Shown here: one piece after another, positions 7,919 through 15,989 of the stretch | Numbering within the stretch: the first letter of the stretch is position 1 | Layout: each line of letters begins with the position of its first letter | Source: CAXBES01 sp965367015 | Lineage (GTDB): Bacteria > Bacteroidota > Bacteroidia > Flavobacteriales > Flavobacteriaceae | Length of the DNA: 25,731 bases | Assembly: GCA_965367015.1 (NCBI GenBank) | Contig: CBDUGY010000028.1 | Coordinates: forward strand, 1-25,731 | Reading direction: 5' to 3' | The notes under the pieces: generated by a model | What the model was told of the DNA's origin: nothing | Databases searched by the model: none | What the model saw: only the letters and a program-made list of their open reading frames with translations | Position numbers and translations under genes: made by a program

Positions 7919-8710
7919 ATGAAAAAGAAGATCAGATCACAGATCATTGCGCTTGCAGAGCAAATCTTGGAGGATGAAAAATCCTTTGATAGTTCAGCGA
8001 TGAAAAAGACTGTAGCACGATTGCATGAAAAGTTGGCGGTGTTAGAATATCTTGAATCACAACTCAAGGGTCATTCCGTAGAATCTGTTGAAGTTGCGCT
8101 AGACTCCAAAAGTTTCCGGGAAGAAAATTGGTTTTCAGATCCAAAACCGGTTCCGCAACCCAAGCATAAAGATGAATTGGCAGAGCCTGTTATTGAGAAA
8201 ATCAAAGATATCGTTGCGCAAATGCCCTCGGATACACATCAGGTAGATGAAATGCTCCAAGAGGTTCTTCCGCAAAAGAAGTATGTAAAAAATGATTTAG
8301 AAGAGTTTGCTTCCAACTATCAGCAAACGCCTACTTTCGAACGAAAACAGCCTGCTAAAGGGATTGACGTGATAGAAGAGCATGATGCTGAAGCTTTTCC
8401 GCTTGATTTAAATACTAAGAATCATCCTACGAATATCAATTCAGAACAAAATAAACCGCGTTCAATTAATGATAAGATAAATCAGGGATTACAGGTAGGA
8501 CTTAATGATAGACTGGCCTTTATAAAACATCTTTTCAATGGAAAGGCGGAAGATTTTACGAGAGTCATCTCACAAATAGGCACTATGAATTCTTATGATG
8601 AAGCTTCCATGTTTATAAACGGAAAAATAAAACCGGATTATAATTATTGGCAGGAAAAAGAAGAGTATGGAGAACGATTTATGAATATCATCGAGAAAAG
8701 TTTTAATTAA
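7919..8710 (+). CDS. Conserved protein of unknown function, 263 aa
   Basis: I do not recognise a named domain. The protein is soluble, with no signal peptide or membrane segment. The first 60 residues are highly charged and helical (KKKIRSQIIALAEQILEDEK onward), suggesting a short coiled coil. A polar, proline-containing, probably flexible middle follows (about 70-180). The C-terminal part from about residue 185 is better conserved in character: INDKINQGLQVGLNDRLAF, then KHLFNGKAEDFTRVISQI, ending in a helix YGERFMNIIEKSF. A disordered linker between an N-terminal coil and a compact C-terminal domain is the simplest picture. It heads a plus-strand cluster with a DoxX-like protein 5 bases downstream and rsmI, and codon use looks like that of its neighbours. 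Confidence 0.8.
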   Translation: MKKKIRSQIIALAEQILEDEKSFDSSAMKKTVARLHEKLAVLEYLESQLKGHSVESVEVALDSKSFREENWFSDPKPVPQPKHKDELAEPVIEKIKDIVAQMPSDTHQVDEMLQEVLPQKKYVKNDLEEFASNYQQTPTFERKQPAKGIDVIEEHDAEAFPLDLNTKNHPTNINSEQNKPRSINDKINQGLQVGLNDRLAFIKHLFNGKAEDFTRVISQIGTMNSYDEASMFINGKIKPDYNYWQEKEEYGERFMNIIEKSFN

Positions 8711-8715
8711 AATAA

Positions 8716-9072
8716 ATGAAAGCGCTAAAAGCTATTTACTGGCTAAGTACTATACTTTTATGCGCTATATTTCTTTATTCTGCGGGGATGTATCTTACAA
8801 ATACAGAGACCGTGAAGGGGATATTTGTAGCTTTGAATTATCCTGAATATTTAGTGATTCCTTCGGCAATTGCGAAGATACTAGCCGTATTAATCGTGGT
8901 TTCACGTTGCAGTGATTGGCTAACAGAATGGACCTACGCAGGACTATTTTTTGATCTAATTTTGGCTTTTTTCGCTCACTATTACGCAGGGGATAACAAT
9001 ACGATGTTGCCATTATTCGGAATGGTGGTGCTGTTACTCTCTTACTTCTTCGGAAAAGTTGTTAGACCTTAA
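8716..9072 (+). CDS. DoxX-like (DoxX_2) membrane protein
   Basis: This 118-aa membrane protein has four predicted helices: about residues 7-25 (YWLSTILLCAIFLYSAGMY), 43-63 (YLVIPSAIAKILAVLIVV), 72-90 and 96-113. The pattern of a first helix ending in SAGMY, then PEYLVIP and a hydrophobic KILAVL helix, matches the DoxX_2 subgroup, whose function is unknown. It begins 5 bases after the unknown 263-aa gene and ends 4 bases before rsmI, so it is in a tight operon. It differs from the DoxX-like protein at 3553-3924 in sequence and context. Confidence 0.82.
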   Translation: MKALKAIYWLSTILLCAIFLYSAGMYLTNTETVKGIFVALNYPEYLVIPSAIAKILAVLIVVSRCSDWLTEWTYAGLFFDLILAFFAHYYAGDNNTMLPLFGMVVLLLSYFFGKVVRP

Positions 9073-9076
9073 CTAT

Positions 9077-9748
9077 ATGGGAAAATTATACATTGTACCA
9101 ACCCCTATTGGGAATCTAAAAGACATGACCTTCCGCGCTGTCGATGTACTGCAGGAAGCTGATCTAATTTTAGCTGAAGATACACGTACAAGCGGAAAAC
9201 TGTTGAAGCATTTTGAAATTACAACTCATATGCAATCTCACCATATGCATAATGAGCATAAGACTACTCAATCGATTGTGCAAAGAATAAAGTCGGGTGA
9301 GACTATCGCCTTAATTAGTGATGCCGGAACCCCTGCTATAAGTGATCCCGGATTTCTATTGACGCGTGCTTGCGTTGAAGCCGGCATTGAAGTGGATTGT
9401 CTTCCGGGAGCCACGGCTTTTGTTCCCGCGCTCGTAAATAGTGGGCTCCCGAACGATAAATTTGTATTTGAAGGATTTTTACCTGTAAAAAAAGGGCGGC
9501 AAACTCGCCTACTAATCCTCGCCGAAGAAACGCGGACGATTATTTTTTATGAGTCTCCTCATAAATTGCTAAAAACCTTAACGCAATTTGTTGAATATTT
9601 TGGTGCAGAAAGGAGTATTTCAGTTTCCAGAGAGCTCACCAAACTTCACGAAGAAACGATTAGAGGAACATGCGCCGAGGTTTTGAAATATTATGAGGCT
9701 AAGCCTCCAAAAGGCGAGATCGTTATAGTTGTGGGAGGGAAGAAGTAA
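9077..9748 (+). CDS. rsmI: 16S rRNA (cytidine(1402)-2'-O)-methyltransferase
   Basis: This 223-aa SAM-dependent methyltransferase of the tetrapyrrole-methylase fold 2'-O-methylates C1402 in the 16S rRNA decoding centre. Motifs: VPTPIGNL (7-14), EDTR (34-37), SDAGTP (81-86) and LPGATAFVPAL after it. I chose the ATG at 9077 because homologous proteins begin MGKLYIVPTPIGNL and because the longer frame from a TTG at 9059 would overlap the end of the DoxX-like gene. It lacks the C-terminal extension seen in the roughly 286-aa E. coli protein, which is usual for short RsmI forms. Its stop codon is immediately followed by the ATG of the next gene. Confidence 0.95.
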   Translation: MGKLYIVPTPIGNLKDMTFRAVDVLQEADLILAEDTRTSGKLLKHFEITTHMQSHHMHNEHKTTQSIVQRIKSGETIALISDAGTPAISDPGFLLTRACVEAGIEVDCLPGATAFVPALVNSGLPNDKFVFEGFLPVKKGRQTRLLILAEETRTIIFYESPHKLLKTLTQFVEYFGAERSISVSRELTKLHEETIRGTCAEVLKYYEAKPPKGEIVIVVGGKK

Positions 9749-10321
9749 ATGAAGCAATTACTAGAGGACATAAGAAAATGCGAAATTTGTAAATTACACT
9801 TACCGTTGGGCCCGCGACCTATTGTAGAGGCTTCAGAAAAATCTAAGATAATTATAATAAGTCAGGCACCCGGACGGATTGTACACGAATCTGGTGTAGC
9901 CTGGATGGATCAAAGCGGAAAAAAACTGAGGGACTGGCTTGGAGTTGATGAGAGTACTTTCTACAATACCGATAATTTTGCGATTCTCCCTATGGGGTTC
10001 TGTTATCCAGGGAAAGCTAAAACAGGCGACCTACCCCCCAGAAAAGAATGCGCCCCTCAATGGCATGATACAGTTTTTAAACGTTTGTCTAAAACACAGC
10101 TGATCTTATTGATTGGAAGCTATGCCTCTTCCTATTATTTGCCGGGTGATACTCGAAATTTAACTGAAAAAGTTCGACAATATAAAGATTACCTTCCTCA
10201 GTATTGGATATTGCCCCATCCTTCGCCGGTGAACCGATTTTGGAGAACGAAGAACCCATGGTTTGAAGGGGAAGTTGTAGATTCTTTAAAAAAAAGAATT
10301 AGAGAAATCCTCACTAACTAA
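9749..10321 (+). CDS. Uracil-DNA glycosylase superfamily protein with iron-sulfur cysteines
   Basis: This 190-aa protein belongs to the UDG superfamily, whose members excise uracil or other damaged bases from DNA. Four cysteines (Cys11, Cys14, Cys85, Cys101) have the CxxC ... C-x15-C spacing of the [4Fe-4S] cluster in family 4 enzymes. The first motif reads SQAPGRIVHESG (38-49) in place of the usual GEAPG-type motif, and the second reads HPSPVNRFW (157-165). The Gln in place of the usual Glu and the VNRFW tail place it in a divergent UDG-like branch, so activity on uracil is inferred, not certain. The start directly follows the rsmI stop (TAAATG). Its last 4 bases overlap the end of the convergent 137-aa gene. 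Confidence 0.88.
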   Translation: MKQLLEDIRKCEICKLHLPLGPRPIVEASEKSKIIIISQAPGRIVHESGVAWMDQSGKKLRDWLGVDESTFYNTDNFAILPMGFCYPGKAKTGDLPPRKECAPQWHDTVFKRLSKTQLILLIGSYASSYYLPGDTRNLTEKVRQYKDYLPQYWILPHPSPVNRFWRTKNPWFEGEVVDSLKKRIREILTN

Positions 10322-10731
10322 TCGAATGGTAACAGGTCGGGTTCTAAATACCTTAATTTGGCTTCTTCAGCAGAAATTAAATTGAGGCTGTAGTGGGTGG
10401 TAAGCAATGTTTTAAAATTTGTACGAAGCATTGGAAATTCAGCCATAAAATCTACAAAACTATTAGAAGTAGCTTTCAGAAAAAAGTGATAAACCACTCT
10501 TACTGAAGCTTCAGTTAAGGTTTTATGAAACTTTTTTCCGTCACCATGACAGGCATCAAAGCGTTTAATTTGTTCACAACATAACTCTACGGCTTTATCT
10601 CTGCCTTCCTTCGAAATATAAATCCACGCCAAGCGAATATGGGCTCGGTGATTAAATGAAGAAGGATCTAGGGTGCAATTTTCAAATCGCTTACTAAATT
10701 CTTCGTCAGTTAACTTATTAGAAGTATTCAT
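10318..10731 (-). CDS. Conserved protein of unknown function, 137 aa
   Basis: I do not recognise a named family. The protein is soluble, all-helical in character, and rich in His and Cys. Possible conserved pieces are FNHRAHIRLAWIYI (26-39), ACHGDGKKFHKTLTEASVR (about 59-77) and a C-terminal LISAEEAKLRYLEPDLLPFD. The HRAH and HGDGKKFH clusters could bind metal or an active-site ligand, which is inference only. It lies 46 bases downstream of an AhpD-like gene on the same strand with no terminator, so it may be cotranscribed with it. Its stop overlaps the end of the convergent UDG-like gene by 4 bases. Confidence 0.75.
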   Translation of the reverse strand: MNTSNKLTDEEFSKRFENCTLDPSSFNHRAHIRLAWIYISKEGRDKAVELCCEQIKRFDACHGDGKKFHKTLTEASVRVVYHFFLKATSNSFVDFMAEFPMLRTNFKTLLTTHYSLNLISAEEAKLRYLEPDLLPFD

Positions 10732-10777
10732 AATTTTATATTAAGGTCAATAATATAATGGTGAAACAGTCATGCCG

Positions 10778-11368
10778 CTATATATGTTTCCCCTTATTCC
10801 AACCGTGCTTTCCGAGGTATTGATCACCACTTTCAACAGCGCCATCTTCGATGCTAGTTCCCATCGAATCGTTCCAGCGATTTAGGTATCCAAATAGTGA
10901 TATAACACCTAACATTTCAACGATTTCACCTTCATTCCAATGCTCGTATAAGCGTTTTTTTATTTCTTCATCAACTCCGTTTGGAACCTGAGACGCCAGC
11001 AGTGAAAAATCTAATGCCGCTCTTTCAGCTTCCGAAAATGCGGGATGTGTTCTGTACTCCCATATGTTATCTAACTGTTCTTGCTCTGCTCCGTATCTTT
11101 CTGCTGCACGAATTGCATGCGCCTGGCAATAACGACACCCGGTTGCATTACTACTCACCCAGGCGATCATTCTTTTTAATGCCGATGTGACTCTGCCTTC
11201 ATTTGCCATTACAGCTTTGTTGAGATTAATAAAAGCTTTGCTTATCGCCGGTCGGTGCTGCATAGTAAGTACACTATTTGGACAAAACCCAAGAGTTTCG
11301 TTAAAAAACTCTGCAAGTTGTTTGGTATCGTTATCGTGATCGGGCGAAAGAGGTGTAACTAATGGCAT
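10778..11368 (-). CDS. Carboxymuconolactone decarboxylase / AhpD-like peroxidase-related protein
   Basis: This 196-aa protein has the AhpD-like helical fold with the redox motif CRYC-x2-H: Cys78, Cys81 and His84 in ATGCRYCQAHAIRAAERYG. The spacing CxxCxxH is the AhpD proton-relay and disulfide site, so a thiol-dependent peroxidase or redox role is likely. The extra N- and C-terminal parts, including LFGYLNRWNDSMG, fit the subfamily often annotated as peroxidase-related enzyme. The substrate is unknown. It is preceded by a candidate -7 box and followed by the unknown 137-aa gene on the same strand. Confidence 0.9.
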   Translation of the reverse strand: MPLVTPLSPDHDNDTKQLAEFFNETLGFCPNSVLTMQHRPAISKAFINLNKAVMANEGRVTSALKRMIAWVSSNATGCRYCQAHAIRAAERYGAEQEQLDNIWEYRTHPAFSEAERAALDFSLLASQVPNGVDEEIKKRLYEHWNEGEIVEMLGVISLFGYLNRWNDSMGTSIEDGAVESGDQYLGKHGWNKGKHI

Positions 11369-11404
11369 GGATTATTGTTTTAGAATACCGAAAGTACAAA
11401 TTCT

Positions 11405-11412
11405 CAAAAGTA
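11405..11412 (-). promoter_or_regulatory. Candidate -7 box for the AhpD-like gene
   Basis: The minus strand reads TACTTTTG, an exact match to TAnnTTTG, 36 bases upstream of the start codon. A second near match, TACTTTCG, lies closer to the gene. The site lies just beyond the terminator of the upstream 625-aa gene, where a new promoter is expected. Confidence 0.33.
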
Positions 11413-11443
11413 TATTCTAATAAAGTTAAAGAGCTACTCAAAT

Positions 11444-11486
11444 AAAAAAACGACTACAGTATATTGTAATAACATACCATAGTCGT
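11444..11486 (-). terminator. Intrinsic terminator of the 625-aa protein gene
   Basis: On the minus strand a 13-bp stem (ACGACTATGGTAT with ATACTGTAGTCGT, two G-U wobbles, 11-base loop) is followed directly by seven T. It begins 23 bases after the stop codon. The wobble pairs form only in the minus-strand RNA and become A-C mismatches on the other strand, which confirms the direction. Confidence 0.88.
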
Positions 11487-11508
11487 ATTGGGTTTAATTC
11501 AAAAAAAC

Positions 11509-13386
11509 CTATCTGCAGAAAAGTATACGATCCCAAATGCCCTGATGCTGATCTTCCCCATCTGTTAAATTTAGTTCTGCCGATAAACGAATTTCATAAG
11601 CACAAGGCTTCAAATCTCCAAAATTACCAAGATACTTGGAAGTCCCGAAAGCTTCTTCCCCGGGACTAGGAAATATAATGGCTTCGAAGTTATTGGTGGC
11701 TCCCTGCCCTGTAAAGGTTATTGCAACATTTCCAAGATTCGGATTGGCCGCAGTATATTTTACATTTATTGTATCTGTAATTTTATTACAACCTCCGCCA
11801 ATTAGCTCCTTCAAATCTAAGCAGGCGATTCCAAGTTCTCCATTACTTATAGTTGGTAACCAGGATCCTCCTTGAGGTATTCCATCGTATTTTGTGTTGA
11901 AAATGGCCAGCGGTCTTGAGAATCCTGCTGGTGTTTCACTAGCAATATTACCAATTTCACGCTTCCACATTCGTAGGGCGAAATATTCATTTTTCTGCAA
12001 GGGAGCAGAACTAGTTCCTTGAACCAGACCAGTTTTATCTACGGATCCATTGGTAAGTGTATTTGAAACCAATTTGATCAAGGAATCATTAAAGCTGATA
12101 TTGGCATCTTGAGGTACCTGAATCCAATGATCTGCAGTCACATTTACTTTTCTCTCATCACCAAAAAAGGTTGGTGTATCGCTTCCTTTTATCGCAAACG
12201 AACGATATTTCCACACTGGAAAGATTTGTATGGTTTTGGTAGCAATCTCATTCTTCGCCATATGAGCTTCTGTAACGGGTTTCCAAGCTGCGCTAGGAAT
12301 AGTACTTATATCGATTGAAGGGCTACTCACTTTCGCGTATTCAAACTTATATTCCAGTGGCTGTCCATTTAATTTTTTAGTAAGCGAACCTCTTAGATCT
12401 AATGTGTTATAGAATGCTTGATTATTGAAAGACGCGTTCGGCATACCAGTCGTCTTACCATTTGCAGGATCGATGCTCAATACGGGATGATACTTTCTTG
12501 CATTTCCTATTTGATAAAAGCCTGTTATAGGATCGTCTGTACTTCCTTGTGGAGTCGTTTTTAAACAAAGGTTCACACATAAACAATTTCCTACGTTCTT
12601 TCTACTGGGTTTTTGGGCTTCGGATGGGCTTTCTGCAAAAAATTCACTTCCTCCAACGGCAAATTTAAAATAGATATCCGGTCCGTTGTCAAAATTGAAA
12701 ACGGGTGTTGTTTCTACATTAATCCAAGGAGATAGAAAGGTCTTTTTGAAATCTATAGACCGGTAATAAATACAGAACTGTCCGGCATCATTAGTTACGG
12801 CACTTCCAAGAAGATCGTCTGTGATAATATCATCGTCCATCGCGATTACTTCTATACCTTTTAACGGAGCTTGTGATTCACAATTACTTAGGGTTCCGCA
12901 AATCACCCATATATCTAATCGGGAGAGAATATAGCACCATACTCTTTTTAGTATTCCGTAATTCCATCCCGCTACCAGGCCGCTATTTGTCTCTCGCCAT
13001 TTGGGCTGTATTACATCCATTAATATTTCAAAAGGCTTAAATCGTTTCGGGAGTTTGGTACCTTTTTGTCCATATTCCGGAATGTTATCGTAAAATAGCG
13101 TTATTGCAATTACACCTCCGGAGTAATTGGTTTTTTTACTATCGAAGTTGAACTCATAGTTCCCTTCCTCGTCTGTTGTTGTTTCCGCAAGTAATTCTTT
13201 CTTTCGAGCTTTGATCTCATTTTCCTCAAATACCTGAATAATTTCTTTGCTTTGTGCTGCGGTAAATGCCGCTACTTCATTCACTTCTCTTAGTAAGCTA
13301 TACAATCTAACTTTGGTGTTGCTGATAGCTAATTCATGTCCATCGCAAATTGCGCTATGCAATCGGCCTTTCAGTGTGTACTTCAT
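11509..13386 (-). CDS. Large beta-sandwich-type protein of unknown function, 625 aa, no signal peptide
   Basis: I do not recognise a named family. The first 100 residues (LKGRLHSAICDGHELAISN, then TKVRLYSLL and DEEGNYEFNFD) have the strand pattern of a transthyretin/carboxypeptidase-regulatory-like domain. A second such domain covers about 157-245 (WVICGTLSNCESQAPLKGIE, then TNDAGQFCIYY). The middle and C-terminal parts are also beta-rich, with several Cys (CLCVNLC near 270, GGGC, PCAYEIR, final FCR). Such domains are normally found in exported proteins, yet the N-terminus MKYTLKGRLHSAIC is not a signal peptide and no membrane helix is seen, so it is either cytosolic or exported by a signal-free route. 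It is a single-gene unit with a strong terminator. Confidence 0.8.
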   Translation of the reverse strand: MKYTLKGRLHSAICDGHELAISNTKVRLYSLLREVNEVAAFTAAQSKEIIQVFEENEIKARKKELLAETTTDEEGNYEFNFDSKKTNYSGGVIAITLFYDNIPEYGQKGTKLPKRFKPFEILMDVIQPKWRETNSGLVAGWNYGILKRVWCYILSRLDIWVICGTLSNCESQAPLKGIEVIAMDDDIITDDLLGSAVTNDAGQFCIYYRSIDFKKTFLSPWINVETTPVFNFDNGPDIYFKFAVGGSEFFAESPSEAQKPSRKNVGNCLCVNLCLKTTPQGSTDDPITGFYQIGNARKYHPVLSIDPANGKTTGMPNASFNNQAFYNTLDLRGSLTKKLNGQPLEYKFEYAKVSSPSIDISTIPSAAWKPVTEAHMAKNEIATKTIQIFPVWKYRSFAIKGSDTPTFFGDERKVNVTADHWIQVPQDANISFNDSLIKLVSNTLTNGSVDKTGLVQGTSSAPLQKNEYFALRMWKREIGNIASETPAGFSRPLAIFNTKYDGIPQGGSWLPTISNGELGIACLDLKELIGGGCNKITDTINVKYTAANPNLGNVAITFTGQGATNNFEAIIFPSPGEEAFGTSKYLGNFGDLKPCAYEIRLSAELNLTDGEDQHQGIWDRILFCR

Positions 13387-13526
13387 AATTTTATTTTTTA
13401 AATTTTTTGTTCCCTGTAATCAATTAACTACAGATGGCTAAATTAGATTGTTAAGCCATGTCTATCCCAAGTTAAATAGCTGATAATTAGTCAATAAACA
13501 CTCCATATTGGTTAAGGGAAATTACT

Positions 13527-13557
13527 GAGTACCAGATGAAAAGTACTCTTCTTTTCA
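13527..13557 (+). other. Possible H-type pseudoknot in the recJ leader
   Basis: Two 6-bp stems interlock: GAGTAC (13527-13532) with GTACTC (13543-13548), and TGAAAA (13537-13542) with TTTTCA (13552-13557). The loops are 4, 0 and 3 bases. This geometry is that of an H-type pseudoknot about 85 bases upstream of recJ. It could be chance; the 254-base spacer otherwise holds only short imperfect stems. Confidence 0.22.
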
Positions 13558-13640
13558 GGGAGAAATACCTTTACATCCCAAAATCAAAAATGTATTTGTA
13601 CCTTTATCCTTCGGCTCCCTTTAAAGCTCTTATTTGATTT

Positions 13641-15332
13641 ATGCGATGGACAATACTACCCAAGCCCGATCTTCAGAAAACAAAGAAACTTTCTGAAGAA
13701 TTAGGAGTCGATCAGATAATAGCATCATTGTTGGTACAACGAGGAATCGAAACATTTGATGCTGCAAAAAAATTCTTTCGACCAAGTTTAGACGACTTAC
13801 ATGATCCTTTTCTAATGAAGGATATGGACAAGGCAGTTTCCAGAATTGAAACGGCAATATCTTCCGAAGAAAATATACTAATTTATGGAGATTATGATGT
13901 GGACGGTACTACGAGTGTCGCCTTGGTTTCTTCCTATTTAAGAACTTACTATCCGAACGTACATACGTATATTCCGGATAGGTATGATGAAGGCTATGGA
14001 ATTTCGTATAAAGGAATTGATTTTGCGGCCGACAATGATTTTTCGTTGATCATTGCACTCGATTGCGGCATTAAGGCTATCGACAAGGTAGCATATGCTT
14101 CTGATAAAGGAGTCGATTTTATTATTTGTGATCATCATAGACCCGGTGATAAAATTCCCGAAGCAATCGCTGTTTTAGATCCGAAACGGGCAGATTGTGA
14201 ATATCCGTTTAAAGAACTATGCGGGTGCGGAGTTGGGTTTAAATTGATTCAGGCGCTTTCAGAAAAAAGAAACTTAGGGATACAAGATTTGTTGTTGTAC
14301 CTCGACCTGGTTGCCACAGCTATTGGTGCCGATATTGTGCCTATCATTGGTGAAAACAGGATTTTGGCGTATTATGGACTAAAAGTGATTAATTCTAATC
14401 CGCGGAACGGTTTTAAAGCCATTTTGAAACAAGTAAAAAAGGAGACGCTAACTATAACTGACGTAGTTTTTATTATTGCACCCCGAATAAACGCAGCGGG
14501 AAGAATGAAGCATGGAAATCATGCAGTTACATTACTTACAGAGACTGATCTGCAGCGAGCACATGAATTTGCGTCCGAAATAGAGCAATTCAATACAGAT
14601 AGAAAGGAAGCCGATAAGCGAATTACGCAAGAAGCGTTGCATCAGATTGCTGAAAACAAGGAAGAAGGCCGATTTACAACGGTTGTTTATAAAGGGGACT
14701 GGCACAAAGGAGTTATCGGAATTGTAGCTTCACGCCTTATAGAAACCTATTATCGACCCACGCTGGTATTTACCAAGAGTGGTGAAAGACTGGCGGCTTC
14801 AGCGAGATCGGTAAAGGGATTTGATGTATATAACGCTTTGGAAGCTTGCTCTGAATATATTGAACAATTTGGTGGACATATGTATGCAGCCGGACTTACA
14901 CTTATTGAAAAGGATTATGAAAACTTCAAGACTGAATTCGAAAAAGTCGTTTCAGAAACCATAGACCCGAAACTATTGTCCCCCGAAATTGTAATCAATT
15001 CTGAGATAAAACTAAGCGAAATTACACCAAAACTTTACAGAGTGTTAAAGCAGTTCGCCCCTTTTGGACCCGGCAATAGAACACCCGTATTTATGGCGCA
15101 GGATGTTTATGAGACGGGATGGGGAAAATGCGTAGGGGAGGACAAGACGCACTTGCGACTAACAATGCAACAAGGCAAGTCGGCTAAATTTGTTGGGATA
15201 GGATTTTCAATGGGAGATAAGCTAGACATTGCCTGCAATGGGAAGCCGTTTAAAGCTGCCTTTGTAATCGATGAAAATGAGTGGCAAGGGAATGTAAGTA
15301 TACAGCTTCGGTTAAAAGATATCAAAGCCTAA
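13641..15332 (+). CDS. recJ: Single-stranded-DNA-specific 5'-3' exonuclease RecJ
   Basis: This 563-aa protein is full length for RecJ, the DHH-family exonuclease that degrades single-stranded DNA 5' to 3' in recombination and mismatch repair. Metal-binding motifs are visible in order: DYDVDG (84-89), DCG (141-143), DHH (164-166) and the DPKR segment (180-183). The DHHA1 domain follows, with a GGHMYAAGLTL motif in the second half, and the C-terminal OB-like domain ends the protein (about 455-563, starting near INSEIKLSEI). The start at 13641 gives the normal N-terminus (MRWTILPKPD). It is divergent from the 625-aa gene and is followed after 42 bases by a peptidoglycan-binding-domain gene on the same strand. 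Confidence 0.97.
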   Translation: MRWTILPKPDLQKTKKLSEELGVDQIIASLLVQRGIETFDAAKKFFRPSLDDLHDPFLMKDMDKAVSRIETAISSEENILIYGDYDVDGTTSVALVSSYLRTYYPNVHTYIPDRYDEGYGISYKGIDFAADNDFSLIIALDCGIKAIDKVAYASDKGVDFIICDHHRPGDKIPEAIAVLDPKRADCEYPFKELCGCGVGFKLIQALSEKRNLGIQDLLLYLDLVATAIGADIVPIIGENRILAYYGLKVINSNPRNGFKAILKQVKKETLTITDVVFIIAPRINAAGRMKHGNHAVTLLTETDLQRAHEFASEIEQFNTDRKEADKRITQEALHQIAENKEEGRFTTVVYKGDWHKGVIGIVASRLIETYYRPTLVFTKSGERLAASARSVKGFDVYNALEACSEYIEQFGGHMYAAGLTLIEKDYENFKTEFEKVVSETIDPKLLSPEIVINSEIKLSEITPKLYRVLKQFAPFGPGNRTPVFMAQDVYETGWGKCVGEDKTHLRLTMQQGKSAKFVGIGFSMGDKLDIACNGKPFKAAFVIDENEWQGNVSIQLRLKDIKA

Positions 15333-15374
15333 CTTAAATTTTCATATTTTTAAGGTACTAAACGACATTTATCG

Positions 15375-15989
15375 ATGAAACAAATAATCATCTTCCTCTT
15401 ACTTGTGATTGTAGTAATTATAGGTTACGGACAATATAAGAAATACCAGCGTTTTTCGCTTTCTGAATACGAATACAAAGTACCGGAAACGATACAACCG
15501 AACTCTGTAGACAAAAGACTTCTTTTAGACTATTACGAAGCTGTCGAGTCGTTAAATGGCTATGTGGCAACTCAATGGAGTGCCGAAAGCATCGATGTGA
15601 GAAATCCGGCAGATAATGACGCGGAGGACGTTGCGGCAGTTTCAGAGTATCGCAAGAGACTTGCCAACGTAAAGTTTTACGAATCACAGTTACTAAATTC
15701 TTCTGAAGAAGAAACAATTGCGGTAACGCCTTCCGAGGAAGAAGATAAAAAGAAGCTAATACTTAAAATGTTTTATAATAATCCTGCTGCAAATTCATTG
15801 CGATTAGGCGAGCGAAGTCCACTTGTTTATGAAGTGCAACGTATTTTGATCGAAAAAGGAGATTCGATAGAACACGACGGATTGTTTAGGGCTGAAACTT
15901 TTGCAGCATTAAAGGCTTTTGAAGAAAAAAACGGACTTTTCCCGGATGGAAAACTGGATGCTTTAACACTAGAATATCTACTAAAATAA
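15375..15989 (+). CDS. Membrane-anchored protein with peptidoglycan-binding domain
   Basis: This 204-aa protein begins with one hydrophobic helix (IIIFLLLVIVVIIGYG, residues 4-19) followed by KKYQR, which looks like an uncleaved signal anchor with the rest in the periplasm. A charged helical middle (about 45-130) is rich in Glu. The last 65 residues form a PG_binding_1-type domain: LRLGERSPLVYEVQRILIEK, then a HDGLFRAETFAALKAFEEKN segment and a final DALTLEYLLK. Such domains attach proteins to cell-wall peptide or glycan. No catalytic domain is present, so it may be an adaptor or scaffold. Its stop codon abuts the stop of the convergent lpxH gene. Confidence 0.85.
   Translation: MKQIIIFLLLVIVVIIGYGQYKKYQRFSLSEYEYKVPETIQPNSVDKRLLLDYYEAVESLNGYVATQWSAESIDVRNPADNDAEDVAAVSEYRKRLANVKFYESQLLNSSEEETIAVTPSEEEDKKKLILKMFYNNPAANSLRLGERSPLVYEVQRILIEKGDSIEHDGLFRAETFAALKAFEEKNGLFPDGKLDALTLEYLLK

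Noticed and set aside
9059..9076. TTG start of rsmI giving six more residues
   Set aside because: It would overlap the DoxX-like gene, and the family begins at the ATG at 9077.
13527..13557. preQ1-type riboswitch interpretation of the pseudoknot-like leader
   Set aside because: The gene downstream is recJ, not a queuosine gene, and the conserved preQ1 aptamer bases are not present.
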